From Mycolicibacter sp. MU0083 (GTDB lineage Bacteria > Actinomycetota > Actinomycetes > Mycobacteriales > Mycobacteriaceae), in NCBI RefSeq assembly GCF_963378075.1, contig NZ_OY726394.1:3348001-3412000 (forward strand): 64,000 nt of DNA, read 5' to 3'. Below are positions 1 to 9,405 of this stretch, in pieces (positions within the stretch are counted from its first letter, which is position 1; each line of letters starts with the position of its first letter). The notes under the pieces are model-generated. The model saw only the letters and a program-made list of their open reading frames with translations, was not told the origin of the DNA and did no database searches. Made by a program: the position numbers and the translations under genes.

Positions 1-386
1 ATCTCGCCGACGGTGACCTTCGGGAAGCCCATCAGATTGTGGTAGAAGCCGAACGACTTGCGGTCCACCGCCAACCGGCGGCGCTGGCTCGGCCGGCTCT
101 TGGCCGCAGGCTGGGCCTTCTCGCCGCTCTCACCGCGTTCGCCGTACCAGCCGTAGGCGTTGTTCATGTCCGCGCCGGTGCTGAAAACGCCTTCCGCGCC
201 GCGCAGCAGCACCACGACGATGTCGTCGTCGTCGGCCACCCGGTCCAGGCAGCGTGCCACCCCGTCGCGCATCGCGGCGTCGTAGGAGTTGCGCCGGCCG
301 GGGTTGTTCAGCGTGATGGTGGCGATCCGCCCGTCGGGATCGACGTCGAACAACACACGGTCGTCGCCTGTGTCGGCGGGGCTCAT
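1..386 (-). CDS. Crotonase (enoyl-CoA hydratase/isomerase) family protein, C-terminus cut by window edge
   Basis: Translation from the ATG at 386 gives about 128 residues with the crotonase start signature 'IATITLNNP.RRNSY' near residues 21-36 and the oxyanion-hole strand 'GAEGVFSTGADM' near 66-77. The rest of the fold, including the second half of the CoA pocket, lies beyond base 1. A basic, Q/R-rich insert (about residues 86-107) follows the ADM motif and is not typical of the family. The start overlaps the stop of the thioesterase gene by ATGA (383-386), so the two are translationally coupled. The substrate is unknown; the neighbours suggest acyl-CoA breakdown. Confidence 0.85.
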   Translation of the reverse strand, partial: MSPADTGDDRVLFDVDPDGRIATITLNNPGRRNSYDAAMRDGVARCLDRVADDDDIVVVLLRGAEGVFSTGADMNNAYGWYGERGESGEKAQPAAKSRPSQRRRLAVDRKSFGFYHNLMGFPKVTVGE

Positions 387-1066
387 CGGCAGGACTCCTC
401 ACCCGGCTGTCGCCGGCCGAATCGAATGGCACTCAACTTGTTCGGTGGCGCGGCCGCGGTACTGACCTCGCCGGTGCACAGCAGCTCGCCGTCGTGCAGC
501 AGTCGTGCGGTGGCGGTGATGCCACGCTCCCCCTCGGTGCGCACGATGTCGAAGTCCAGCTCGGTGAGGATGGGGGTCGGGCGCCGGTAGGTGACCAGCA
601 GTGAGCGGGTGCGTCCGGCCGAGCCGGCCGCGCAACTCTGCTGCTGGGTGACGCAGTCGAAGAAGACCCCGAGGAAGCCACCGTGCACCAGTCCCGGTGG
701 ACCTTCGTAGGGCAGCGGGAAACTGACGGTGCCCGAGGCTGTTTCGCCGTCCAGGTGATCGAATCGGTACTCGGGGAAGCAGGGATTGAACGCCGCCACG
801 TCGAAGGCGTGCTGCAGATAGACCCGGCCGTCGGCCTCGGACTCCAGGCGCGGGACGGGGGCCACGGCGGCGACCTCGGCCAGTTGCTGCTCCCAATCGG
901 CGAATTGCGTCAGCATCTCGTCGACCAGCGGGTGGGGGTGTTCCAGTGCGAGCAGCAGCCCGGTCAGGCGCCGCATCGCTCCTGCCGCCGCCACGGTCTG
1001 GGCCAGGGGCAGCTCACCGAACCGGGCGGCACCGGAGTGCTGTGAAACCGCTACGTCTTCCGCCAT
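383..1066 (-). CDS. PaaI-type hotdog-fold thioesterase family protein
   Basis: A 227-residue protein whose C-terminal half carries the hotdog signature 'GLVHGGFLGVFFD' followed by 'LLVTYRRPTPI', as in PaaI/4HBT acyl-CoA thioesterases. About 100 N-terminal residues precede the hotdog domain, so it is longer than a minimal single-domain thioesterase. I chose the ATG at 1066 because GGGAAGGG lies just upstream on the minus strand; the frame stays open further upstream but would run into the dyad region. It is the first gene of a minus-strand unit with the crotonase at 1-386 and probably releases free acids from CoA esters made in this locus. The substrate is not predictable. Confidence 0.75.
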   Translation of the reverse strand: MAEDVAVSQHSGAARFGELPLAQTVAAAGAMRRLTGLLLALEHPHPLVDEMLTQFADWEQQLAEVAAVAPVPRLESEADGRVYLQHAFDVAAFNPCFPEYRFDHLDGETASGTVSFPLPYEGPPGLVHGGFLGVFFDCVTQQQSCAAGSAGRTRSLLVTYRRPTPILTELDFDIVRTEGERGITATARLLHDGELLCTGEVSTAAAPPNKLSAIRFGRRQPGEESCR

Positions 1067-1091
1067 GCGCCCTTCCCACCGAATGCCGACA

Positions 1092-1120
1092 ATCGTATAG
1101 CATACTGTAGGCATGACGAT
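1092..1120. promoter_or_regulatory. Imperfect inverted repeat between divergent genes (candidate operator)
   Basis: ATCGTATAGCATAC, one central T, then GTAGGCATGACGAT; the arms match at 10 of 14 positions. It sits in the short gap between the divergent starts at 1066 (minus) and 1146 (plus), where a TetR-type repressor could control both units. AT-rich hexamers suited to -10 boxes fall inside it on both strands. No regulator gene is adjacent in the window. Confidence 0.45.
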
Positions 1121-1145
1121 ATAGCTGCGAAGGGTGGGTGCCACA

Positions 1146-1940
1146 GTGACCGAAGGATCGGTGACGGCGCTGCGCGACGGCGCGCTCCTACACCTGACAC
1201 TGGATCGTCCGGATCGTCGAAACTCCCTGAGCCATCAGATGATCGACGACCTCGTCGACGCGCTCACCGGGGCGGCGAGCGACGACGGGTTACGCGCGGT
1301 GCACATTCGCGGCGCCGGTGACGACTTCTGCGCCGGCGCCGACTGGGTCGCCACTAACTCCGGTGACCGGCGGCCCCGCACCGGCGACCTGGTGCGGCGC
1401 ATCCCGCATACCGCGCACCGGCTGATCGAGCTGGTGGCGACCATCCAGCTTCCGGTGGTGTGCAGCGTCCGGGGCTGGGCGGTGGGCTTGGGCTGCAATC
1501 TGGCCCTGGCCGCCGACTTCACCGTGGCCGCCGCGGACGCGGTGTTCTGGGAGCCGTTCCTGGCCCGCGGCTTCAGCCCCGACTCGGGCGCCACCTGGCT
1601 GCTGCCGCGGCTGGTGGGCCTGGCCCGGGCTCGGCGCATGCTGCTGCTCGGGGAGAAGGTCGGCGGCACCGACGCCGTCGACTGGGGGCTGATCCACCAG
1701 GCGGTGGCGCCCGCGGACTTAGACGCCGCCGCAGCAGAACTGTTGGCCCGCTTGGCCGACGGCCCGACCGTCGCGATCGGACTGACCAAGCAGGCCCTGC
1801 ATTACGGGCAGCACGCGACGCTGCCGCAATCGATGACCCAGGAGCTGTTCAACCTCGAACTCAGCTGCCGTACCGGGGATTTCAAAGAAGGTCTGGCCGC
1901 GTTCTCACAGCGGCGCCCGCCGGGTTTCACCGGCCGCTAA
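1146..1940 (+). CDS. Crotonase family enoyl-CoA hydratase/isomerase-like protein
   Basis: A 264-residue crotonase with 'LHLTLDRPDRRNSLS' near the N-terminus, the oxyanion segment 'GAGDDFCAGADW' and the core 'GWAVGLGCNLALAADF'. The position of the first catalytic Glu of mitochondrial hydratase is Asn here (GCN), while the second is kept (FWEP), so the reaction may not be classical hydration. I prefer the GTG at 1146 because AGGGTGGG precedes it at a suitable distance; a GTG at 1134 has no room for a ribosome site. It is followed after 17 bp by a second crotonase and heads the plus-strand catabolic run. Confidence 0.85.
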   Translation: MTEGSVTALRDGALLHLTLDRPDRRNSLSHQMIDDLVDALTGAASDDGLRAVHIRGAGDDFCAGADWVATNSGDRRPRTGDLVRRIPHTAHRLIELVATIQLPVVCSVRGWAVGLGCNLALAADFTVAAADAVFWEPFLARGFSPDSGATWLLPRLVGLARARRMLLLGEKVGGTDAVDWGLIHQAVAPADLDAAAAELLARLADGPTVAIGLTKQALHYGQHATLPQSMTQELFNLELSCRTGDFKEGLAAFSQRRPPGFTGR

Positions 1941-1957
1941 CAGAAGAAGGGACGGCC

Positions 1958-2764
1958 ATGCCGACGTTCGACACCATCGACTACGAGGTGCGCGGGCACA
2001 CCGCCACGATCACACTGAACCGCCCGGAGGCACTCAACGCGCTGAGCCCGCACATGGTCACCGAACTGCGGAGCGCCTACGCGGAGGCCGAAGCCGATGA
2101 TCGGGTGTGGCTGCTGATCGTCACCGGCAACGGCCGGGCGTTCTGCACCGGCGCCGACGTCAAAGAGATCCCCGGTGACGGCAAGGTGGTCAACGAGCGC
2201 CCGTATCTGTCCACCTACGAGCAGTGGGAGGCCCCGCAGGAGGGCACTCCCCCGTTCCGGACGATGGCCAAACCGGTGCTGGCCGCCATCAACGGGATCT
2301 GTTGCGGCGCCGGACTGGACTGGGTCACCACCTGCGACATCGTGATCGCCTCGGATCGTGCCACGTTCTTCGACCCGCACGTCTCGATCGGCCTGGTCGC
2401 CGGACGCGAAGTGGTGCGGTTGGCCCGGGTACTGCCCCGCTCGGTGGCACTGCGGATGGCTCTGATGGGCAAGCACGAGCGGATGGACGCCCAACGCGCC
2501 TACGACCTCGGCATGATCAGCGAGGTCGTGGAACACGATCGGCTGCTCGAACGCGCCCACGAGATCGCCGACGTCTTGAACTCCAACGCGCCGTTGGCGG
2601 TACGCGGCACCCGGTTGGCGATCCTCAAGGGATTGGATCTGCCGTTGCACGAGGCGGAGATGCTCGCCGAGTCCTTCCGGGAACGCAATCTGCACACCGA
2701 GGATTCGCTGGAGGGGCCGCGCGCCTTCGTCGAGAAGCGGACACCGGAATGGCAGTGCCGATGA
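1958..2764 (+). CDS. Crotonase family enoyl-CoA hydratase-like protein
   Basis: A 268-residue crotonase: 'ATITLNRPEALNALS' near residues 16-30, oxyanion-hole 'GNGRAFCTGADV' near 60-71, and 'GICCGAGLDWVTTCDI' in the core. The two usual hydratase glutamates are replaced by Asp-like positions (GLD and FFDP), as in several FadB/EchA paralogues of uncertain reaction. The ATG at 1958 follows AGAAGAAGGGA. The last four bases (ATGA) are shared with the start of the next crotonase, so they should be co-translated. Likely acts on a CoA thioester in the cytoplasm; substrate not known. Confidence 0.87.
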   Translation: MPTFDTIDYEVRGHTATITLNRPEALNALSPHMVTELRSAYAEAEADDRVWLLIVTGNGRAFCTGADVKEIPGDGKVVNERPYLSTYEQWEAPQEGTPPFRTMAKPVLAAINGICCGAGLDWVTTCDIVIASDRATFFDPHVSIGLVAGREVVRLARVLPRSVALRMALMGKHERMDAQRAYDLGMISEVVEHDRLLERAHEIADVLNSNAPLAVRGTRLAILKGLDLPLHEAEMLAESFRERNLHTEDSLEGPRAFVEKRTPEWQCR

Positions 2765-3549
2765 ATCCCGCGTTCACCACGATCCTGCTCGACGTCGACC
2801 GCACCGCGCGGGTCGCCACCATCACGCTGAATCGGCCCGATCGGCTCAACGCCTTCGACCGCACCATGTGCGAGGAGATGGCGGCCGCGTGGCGGATCGT
2901 CAAGCTCGACGAGGACGTCAACGCCGTCGTACTGCGCGCCGCCGGTGACCGCGCGTTCAGCGCCGGCCTGGACATCAAATCCTCCTACGGGCAGCCCGAC
3001 AACGTCTGGAACCACGAGGATCCCGGTGAGCTGCTCAGCCCCAAGTGGCAGAAGATGTTCAAGCCGGTTGTCTGCGCGGTCCAGGGCATGTGTACCGCGG
3101 GCGCGTTCTATTTCGTCAACGAGGCCGACGTGGTGATCTGTTCGACGGAGGCCACGTTCTTCGACTCCCATGTCTCCGCCGGCCTGGTCTGCGCGCTGGA
3201 GCCCATCGGGTTGATGCGCAAGATCGGCCTGGGTGAGACCCTGCGGATCGCCTTGATGGGCAACGACGAACGCGTCGGCGCCGACACCGCCCTGCGGATC
3301 GGTCTGGTGTCGGAGGTGGTGGCCCGCGACCAGCTCTGGGCACGCGCACACGAGGTCGCCGCCACTATCGCGGCCAAACCGCCCTCGGCCACCCAGGGCA
3401 CGGTGAAGGCGATCTGGGAGTCGCTCGACAAGCCCTACCGCGCCGCCCTGGACCAGGGGCTGATCTACACCAGGCTGGGCAACCCCCTGGGCAAGGCCGA
3501 GCTCGACGCGCAACCGCCGCGCCCCACGACTCCCCCACGGATTCGCTGA
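2761..3549 (+). CDS. Crotonase family enoyl-CoA hydratase-like protein
   Basis: A 262-residue crotonase with 'ATITLNRPDRLNAFD' and 'AAGDRAFSAGLDI' (CoA/oxyanion region), then 'GMCTAGAFYFVNEADV'. The core lacks the catalytic Glu pair of classical hydratases, so it may be an isomerase, hydrolase or retro-Claisen enzyme instead. It overlaps the previous gene by ATGA and the following ligase by one base (TGATG). Three consecutive crotonases in this run that differ in their active-site residues suggest successive steps on one CoA-bound intermediate rather than redundancy. Confidence 0.87.
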   Translation: MNPAFTTILLDVDRTARVATITLNRPDRLNAFDRTMCEEMAAAWRIVKLDEDVNAVVLRAAGDRAFSAGLDIKSSYGQPDNVWNHEDPGELLSPKWQKMFKPVVCAVQGMCTAGAFYFVNEADVVICSTEATFFDSHVSAGLVCALEPIGLMRKIGLGETLRIALMGNDERVGADTALRIGLVSEVVARDQLWARAHEVAATIAAKPPSATQGTVKAIWESLDKPYRAALDQGLIYTRLGNPLGKAELDAQPPRPTTPPRIR

Positions 3550-5006
3550 TGCCACATCCCCTGCAACGACGCATCGCGACCGTGCTCGCCTTGCAGCCCG
3601 ACGCACCGGCACTGCAATACGACGGCACCTGGCACTCCTGGGCGCAGCTGGACGGACTCGCCCGGCGCATCGCCGCGCTGACCCCGGCGGGCGCCCGGGT
3701 CGGAATCCTGTTGCGCAACCGCCCACCCCAGGTGGCCGCGCTGCTCGGGGTGCTGCTGGCCGGGGGCTGCGTGGTGGTGATCAATCCCTCCCGCGGCGAC
3801 GACCGCACCCGCACCGAGATCGCCGACCTCGAACTGCCGGTGATCATCGGTGATCCCGCCGATCTGGACGCCCTGGTCACCGCGGGCCCGCATACGACGC
3901 TGGTGGCGATCACCGATCTGGCGGCCGAACCGCAGATCAGTGCGGCCGCCGAACCGGTGCCGGACGTGGGGCGCCCCGGGGTGGCGGTGTGGATGCTGAC
4001 CAGCGGAACCACCGGGCCGCCCAAGCGCGTCGACCTGCGTTACGACATGTTGGCGCACAGTGTGATCGGCCCCGACCCGGAGCATGCTCCGGCGCCCGAG
4101 CAGTTGCGGCGCGGGATCGCGATCGTCAACTCGCCGCTGGTGCACATCGGCGGCGTCTACCGGGTGCTGCAGTGCATCGCCGAAGCGCGGTCGTTCGTGC
4201 TGCTGGAACGCTTCGAACTGCGACGCTGGGCCGATGCGGTCCGCACCTGCCGGCCGCGTGCGGTGTCGTTGGTCCCGGCGGCGCTGCGCACCGTGTTGCA
4301 TTCGGAGCTGACCCGCGAAGACCTGGCCGGTATTCGTGCGGTGACCTCGGGCACCGCCCCGCTCTCCGCGGACGACGCCGACGCGTTCACCGCCAAGTTC
4401 GGCATTCCGGTGCTCACCTCATATGCGGCAACCGAATTCGGTGGCGGCGTCGCCGGCTGGACACTGGCCGACTATCAGCGGTACTGGAAGGACAAGCGGG
4501 GCAGCGTGGGCCGCGCCAGCCTGGGTGCGCAGCTGCGGGTGGTCGGCGACGACGGCGCACCGCTGGGGCCCGACCAACCGGGGCTGCTGGAGGTCAAGCC
4601 GGGCCAGCTCGGTGCCGACGCCGACTGGATGCGCACCACCGACCTGGCCCGGATCGACGCCGACGGTTTCCTGTGGATTCTGGGCCGGGCGGATCAGGCG
4701 ATCATCCGCGGCGGCTTCAAGGTGATGCCCGACGACGTGCGGGTCGCCCTGGAAGCCCACCCGGCGGTCAAGGGTGCCGCCGTCGTGGGCCGGGCCGATG
4801 AGCGTCTCGGGGAGACCCCGGTGGCGGCCGTGGAACTACGCTCCGGTGCCGCCGCGGACTCCGGCACGCTGACCGAGTTTCTGCGGGGCCGGCTGGCGGG
4901 CTACGAGATTCCCACCGAGATCGCCATCGTCGACGTCATCCCGCGGACACCGTCGGGCAAGGCCGATCTGGGTGCCGTGCGGGCGCTGATCGAGCATGCC
5001 CGCTGA
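3549..5006 (+). CDS. Class I adenylate-forming enzyme (acyl-CoA synthetase family)
   Basis: A 485-residue AMP-binding enzyme that would activate a carboxylic acid with ATP and join it to CoA. The phosphate-binding loop 'LTSGTTGPPKRV' is at about residues 150-161, the 'TSYAATEFGGG' adenine motif follows, then 'RTTDLARIDADGFLWILGR' hinge and a C-terminal 'PRTPSGK' with the catalytic Lys. It is shorter than typical FadD proteins because of a compact N-terminal domain. Its closest relative in this window by eye is the enzyme at 10334-11806. The acid substrate is not evident. Confidence 0.85.
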   Translation: MPHPLQRRIATVLALQPDAPALQYDGTWHSWAQLDGLARRIAALTPAGARVGILLRNRPPQVAALLGVLLAGGCVVVINPSRGDDRTRTEIADLELPVIIGDPADLDALVTAGPHTTLVAITDLAAEPQISAAAEPVPDVGRPGVAVWMLTSGTTGPPKRVDLRYDMLAHSVIGPDPEHAPAPEQLRRGIAIVNSPLVHIGGVYRVLQCIAEARSFVLLERFELRRWADAVRTCRPRAVSLVPAALRTVLHSELTREDLAGIRAVTSGTAPLSADDADAFTAKFGIPVLTSYAATEFGGGVAGWTLADYQRYWKDKRGSVGRASLGAQLRVVGDDGAPLGPDQPGLLEVKPGQLGADADWMRTTDLARIDADGFLWILGRADQAIIRGGFKVMPDDVRVALEAHPAVKGAAVVGRADERLGETPVAAVELRSGAAADSGTLTEFLRGRLAGYEIPTEIAIVDVIPRTPSGKADLGAVRALIEHAR

Positions 5007-6510
5007 CACCCTGGCGCACGTCCTGCGCGAACAGGCACGTGCCCGGCGCGATCACCCGCTGCTGGTCACCGATACCGAGCGGATCAGCTACGCCGAAGCC
5101 GAGCAACGCTCGGCGGTGTTGGCCGGCCGGCTCCTGGAACTGGGTGCCGGCAAGGGGTGCCACGTCGGGTTGCTGTTCCCCAATGGCGCGGCGTTCGTGG
5201 TGGGTCTGTTGGCCGCGAGCCGGATCGGCGCGGTGGTGGTTCCGTTCCCCACCTTCGCCACCGCACGCGAGCTGCGGAACCAGCTGGTGCACAGCGATGT
5301 GCGGATTCTGCTGGCCGCCGCGGCTTTCCGCTCGCACGACTACCGAGAACGGTTGACCGAGGTGCTCGGCGATGCGGATATCGGGGCCGGTGCACCACTG
5401 TTCTGCGCGGAGGTGCCGCAACTGCGCCACGTGCTGTTCGGCCCCGAGACCGCCAGCGGGCGCAGCGCTCCACCGCAGCTGGCCGACCTCGAGGACGGCG
5501 TCGACGGCGGCGACCCGCTGGCGATCGTCTACACCTCCGGGTCCACCGGCACGCCCAAAGGTGCCATACACAGCCACGGCGCTCTGATCGGCCACCAGCG
5601 CAACCTCAATGCGATCCGCGGCCTGCGCGCCGAGGACACCCTGTTCTGCAATTCACCGTTCTTCTGGATCGGCGGGTTCGCGTTCGCCCTGCTGTCCACC
5701 GTGCTGGCGGGCGCCACGCTGGTCTGCTCCAACGCCACCGACCCGGCCGTCACCCTCGACCTGCTGGAAGCCGAGAAGCCTACGGTGAGCAATGGTTTCG
5801 TGGCCGGTGTCGCCGGCCTGCCGCGCCACCCGAGCTTCGCCGACCGTGATCTGTCGACGTTGCGCCGCGGGAACCTCTATCCGATCCTGGCCCCGGATGC
5901 CCGGCCCGCCGATCCGGAGTTGCGGCACAACATGCTCGGACTGACCGAGACCGGCGGCGTCGTCCTGCTCAGCGCCGACGACACCGACCAGCCCGAACAC
6001 CGGCGCGGTAGCTTCGGGCGGCCGGCTCCCGGATTCGAGTGCCGGGTCGACGACGGAGAACTCTGGGTGCGCGGCCCGTACCTGATGCAGCGCTACCACA
6101 AGCGCAGCCGGGAAGAGTGTTTCGACGCCGACGGCTGGTTCCACACCGGTGATCTGGTCCGCACCGATGACGACGGCTTCTACTACTACCTGGGCCGGCG
6201 CGATTCGCTGATCAAGACCGCCGGGGCCAATGTGTCCCCCGTCGAGGTGCAGCGCGCGATCGCCGCGGTCACCGGCGGTATGGCCGCCTACGTGTTCGGC
6301 CTGCCCGATCCCGACCGCGGTCAACTGGTGGCCGCGGTCCTCGTCGGCGACACCCCGGTCGACGGCGCGAAGCTACGCGAGTCGCTGGCCGCCGAACTCT
6401 CCGCCTACAAGGTCCCCCGCAGATCGACGACCGTCCCCGCGGCGCAGATCCCGCTGCTGCCCAGTGGGAAGGTCGACCTACGCGAATTGGCAAAGGTGTT
6501 CGATGCCTGA
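4996..6510 (+). CDS. Acyl-CoA synthetase / AMP-dependent ligase (FadD-like)
   Basis: A 504-residue adenylate-forming ligase with P-loop 'YTSGSTGTPKGA' at about 179-190, 'GLTETGG' motif, 'FHTGDLVRTDDDGFYYYLGR' hinge and C-terminal 'LLPSGKVDL' bearing the catalytic Lys. It overlaps the previous ligase by 11 bp and the next by 8 bp, so all three are expected in one transcript. The segment 'NSPFFWIGGFAFALL' is shared with the following ligase (PMPFFWVGGFGGG), marking these two as paralogues distinct from the neighbours at 3549 and 10334. Confidence 0.87.
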   Translation: MPADTLAHVLREQARARRDHPLLVTDTERISYAEAEQRSAVLAGRLLELGAGKGCHVGLLFPNGAAFVVGLLAASRIGAVVVPFPTFATARELRNQLVHSDVRILLAAAAFRSHDYRERLTEVLGDADIGAGAPLFCAEVPQLRHVLFGPETASGRSAPPQLADLEDGVDGGDPLAIVYTSGSTGTPKGAIHSHGALIGHQRNLNAIRGLRAEDTLFCNSPFFWIGGFAFALLSTVLAGATLVCSNATDPAVTLDLLEAEKPTVSNGFVAGVAGLPRHPSFADRDLSTLRRGNLYPILAPDARPADPELRHNMLGLTETGGVVLLSADDTDQPEHRRGSFGRPAPGFECRVDDGELWVRGPYLMQRYHKRSREECFDADGWFHTGDLVRTDDDGFYYYLGRRDSLIKTAGANVSPVEVQRAIAAVTGGMAAYVFGLPDPDRGQLVAAVLVGDTPVDGAKLRESLAAELSAYKVPRRSTTVPAAQIPLLPSGKVDLRELAKVFDA

Positions 6511-8038
6511 CACGTTGACCGTCGACGCCCTGGTACGTGCCCACGCCGACCGGCACGGGGACAAGCCTGCGGTGATCGACCCGACCCGGCGGCTGAGCTA
6601 CGCGGATCTGGATGCGTCGTCGCGGGAACTGGCCGCGGTCTTCATCGCGGCGGGTATCGGCAAGGGCACCCGGGTGGGGGTGATCATGCCCAACGGCGTC
6701 GAGTGGGTCCGCATCGCCATCGGCCTGACCCGGATCGGCGCGGTGCTGGTGCCGTTGAGCACCCTGCTGACCGCACCGGAGCTGGCCGCCCAACTGCGGG
6801 TGGCGTCCGTCCAGTTCTTGATCGGCGTCGAGGAGTTCCGCGGCCGGCGCCACCTCGACGGCCTGCCCGGGGATCTGCCGTCGCTGCAGCATGTCTGGAC
6901 GGCCGACCGGTTGGCCGACACCAACGCCGACGCGGCTCTGGCCGGTGTCGTCGACGCCTTGGGCGCCGGTGTCACCCCCGCGGACCCGATGCTGATCATG
7001 TTCACCTCCGGCAGCAGCGGTCCCCCCAAGGGGGTGCAGCATTCGCACGGCAGCGCACTGGGCGCGGTGCGTTCCAGCCTTGCGCCGCGCTGCATCGGCG
7101 CCGACACCCGGCTGTATCTGCCGATGCCGTTCTTCTGGGTGGGCGGTTTCGGCGGCGGGGTGCTCTCGGCCCTGTTGGCCGGGGCGACGCTGGTCACCGA
7201 GGAGATCCCGACGCCGCAGACCACGCTGCGCCTGCTGGAATCCGAGCGGGTCACGCTGTTTCGCGGCTGGCCGGATCAGGCCGCGGAGTTGTCCCGGCAC
7301 GCCGGCGACGCCGATCTGTCCGCGTTGCGTCCGGGCAGCCTGGAGGCGTTGCTGCCCGCGGACCTGCGCGCCGAGCCCGGGGCACGCGCCAACCTGTTCG
7401 GGATGACCGAGGCGTTCGGCCCGTACTGCGGCTATGCCGCCGACACCGACATGCCACGCTCGGCGTGGGGCAGCTGCGGAAAACCGTTCGCCGGCATGGA
7501 GGTACGGATCGTCGACGTCGAGACCGGCGCTCCGCTCCCCGCCGACACCGTCGGGATGATCCAGTTGCGCGGTCCGCACACCCTGCGCGGCATCTGTGGA
7601 CGCACCCGCGAGGAGGTCTTCACCACCGACGGCTTCTACCCCACCGGCGACCTGGGCCGCCTCGACCGCGACGGATTCCTGTTCTATCACGGCAGATCCG
7701 ACGACATGTTCAAAGTCAGCGGCGCCACCGTCTACCCGAGTGAAGTGGAGAAGGCCCTGCGGTCCATCCCCGGCGTGCAGGCCGCCGTCGTCACCAACGT
7801 GCCCGACGGAGACCGCAACCGGGTGGGGGCGGTGATCGCCGGCGGCGGACTCTCCGTCGACGGGCTGCGCGGCGCGGCCCGCAACCTGTTGAGCGCGTTC
7901 AAGGTTCCGACGGTATGGCTACTGGTCGACGGGACCGACGCCATCCCCCGCGGGGCGACCGGCAAGGCCGACATGCGACGGATCCGCGAACTGCTCACCG
8001 CCGACTCCCGGAAAGACCCCGATAAGCAGGACGCTTAG
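6503..8038 (+). CDS. Acyl-CoA synthetase / AMP-dependent ligase (FadD-like)
   Basis: A 511-residue ligase with P-loop 'FTSGSSGPPKGV' at about 167-178, 'GMTEAFGPY', hinge 'YPTGDLGRLDRDGFLFYHGR' and C-terminal 'PRGATGKADM' containing the catalytic Lys. The start at 6503 lies within the last codons of the upstream ligase (ATGCCTGA). This is the last of three ligases in the run; its stop is followed by a 50-bp gap before the secreted hydrolase. Paralogue of the 4996 ligase; probably acts on a related acid or on a pathway intermediate. Confidence 0.87.
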   Translation: MPDTLTVDALVRAHADRHGDKPAVIDPTRRLSYADLDASSRELAAVFIAAGIGKGTRVGVIMPNGVEWVRIAIGLTRIGAVLVPLSTLLTAPELAAQLRVASVQFLIGVEEFRGRRHLDGLPGDLPSLQHVWTADRLADTNADAALAGVVDALGAGVTPADPMLIMFTSGSSGPPKGVQHSHGSALGAVRSSLAPRCIGADTRLYLPMPFFWVGGFGGGVLSALLAGATLVTEEIPTPQTTLRLLESERVTLFRGWPDQAAELSRHAGDADLSALRPGSLEALLPADLRAEPGARANLFGMTEAFGPYCGYAADTDMPRSAWGSCGKPFAGMEVRIVDVETGAPLPADTVGMIQLRGPHTLRGICGRTREEVFTTDGFYPTGDLGRLDRDGFLFYHGRSDDMFKVSGATVYPSEVEKALRSIPGVQAAVVTNVPDGDRNRVGAVIAGGGLSVDGLRGAARNLLSAFKVPTVWLLVDGTDAIPRGATGKADMRRIRELLTADSRKDPDKQDA

Positions 8039-8088
8039 GCGATTCTTGGATTACGTTCGGTCAGAATTCACGCTCCGGGGGTGGCATC

Positions 8089-9393
8089 ATGATTCGCAGT
8101 CGGCAGGCCGGTACGGCGTTGATGTTCGCTGCGGCGACCGCCTTGTTGACGTGCACCCCCCAGACATCGGTCGCGCATGCCGACAGTTCCGACGGCCCGC
8201 TCAACGCCCTGATGATGGGCGGCACCGGGATGCCGACCCCCAGCCAGGCCTGGCGGGACTCGATCATCGAGGCCTACATCAATCCGGCCACCGGTGGCGA
8301 CTACACCTTGGTCATGGTGGCCACCCCGGAATCCTTCGCCAGCCCGTCGGTTCCCGACGGCGTGGTGAAACTGCTGGAGGCGATCGACGCTCAGGTTGCC
8401 GCGCATCCCGATGAGCCGTTCGTGGTCTCGGGTTATTCACAGAGCGCGATGATCTCGATCATGGCGAAGGCGCACCTCGCCGAACTCGCAGCATCCGGTC
8501 AGCCGATTCCCGATGTCACGTTCCTGCTGTTGGGTTCGTCCAGTCGCCCCAACGGCGGTGAGGTGTCGAGGTTCGAAGGATTGGCCATACCGGGAGTGGG
8601 CGGTGCGTTTCCCGGCGCGGAGCCGACCGATCTGGGTATCCCCACCATCGACATCTCCAACCAGTACGACTTCTTCTCCGACTTCCCGCAGTACCCGATC
8701 AACCTGATCGCCGACCTCAACGCGGTCTTCGGCATCATCTACGCACACGCGTCCTACGGCGACGGACCGTTGACCAACATCCCCGCGGTCTGGCCGCCGT
8801 CGGAGCCGATGTCGGGTCCGTACGTCGACGAATATGTGCTGGGTTCCAGCGACATCGTCAAGCAGGTCGAGGGCGACACCACCTTCTATCTCATCCCGTC
8901 GACCACTTTGCCGTTGCTGGGTCCGCTGATGACGCTGGGCGTGCCGCAATCGGTGCTGGACATTGTCCAGCCCGCCCTGCAGGTGATCGTCGAAGCCGGC
9001 TATGACCGGTCGGTCCCGTTCGGCGAACCGACGCCCGTCCAGTTGATCCCCACCCTGGATCCGCTGACCTTCGGCATCGAACTCACCCGCGCCGTCGTGC
9101 AGGGCGCCGACAACGCGTTCGGACTGTTCGGCACCCACCTGCCCGGCTACGCCGAACTCGACGACCTGCTGGCGCAGGCACTGGCGTGGTCGCAGGAGAC
9201 CATCGGCGAGTCCTACCACGACGCCGTCGCACAGTTCAACGCCGACTTCAACCCGTTCACGGCGTTCTTCGCCCTGGAGGCGCCGATCGGTCTGGCGATC
9301 CAGGATGTGTTGGACGCCACCGGGATCCAGGAGTTCCTGATCGACCCGATCCTCGGGATCATCGGCCCGCTGGGCGGTGCGTTCACCAGCTGA
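8089..9393 (+). CDS. Secreted PE-PPE-domain serine hydrolase (no PE/PPE N-terminus)
   Basis: A 434-residue exported protein. Residues 1-31 form a Sec signal peptide (basic MIRSRQ, hydrophobic core, small residues before 'AHA|DSSD'). The alpha/beta-hydrolase domain of the PE-PPE family (mycobacterial esterase/lipase-like) follows, with nucleophile elbow 'GYSQSA' at 115-120 and serine 117 as likely nucleophile. The C-terminal 200 residues are rich in 'PLLGPLMTLG'-like hydrophobic stretches. The start follows GGGGGTGG. Likely cell-envelope or secreted esterase acting on lipids or on an imported ester substrate of this locus. Confidence 0.82.
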   Translation: MIRSRQAGTALMFAAATALLTCTPQTSVAHADSSDGPLNALMMGGTGMPTPSQAWRDSIIEAYINPATGGDYTLVMVATPESFASPSVPDGVVKLLEAIDAQVAAHPDEPFVVSGYSQSAMISIMAKAHLAELAASGQPIPDVTFLLLGSSSRPNGGEVSRFEGLAIPGVGGAFPGAEPTDLGIPTIDISNQYDFFSDFPQYPINLIADLNAVFGIIYAHASYGDGPLTNIPAVWPPSEPMSGPYVDEYVLGSSDIVKQVEGDTTFYLIPSTTLPLLGPLMTLGVPQSVLDIVQPALQVIVEAGYDRSVPFGEPTPVQLIPTLDPLTFGIELTRAVVQGADNAFGLFGTHLPGYAELDDLLAQALAWSQETIGESYHDAVAQFNADFNPFTAFFALEAPIGLAIQDVLDATGIQEFLIDPILGIIGPLGGAFTS

Positions 9394-9405
9394 ACCCACC
9401 CCTTA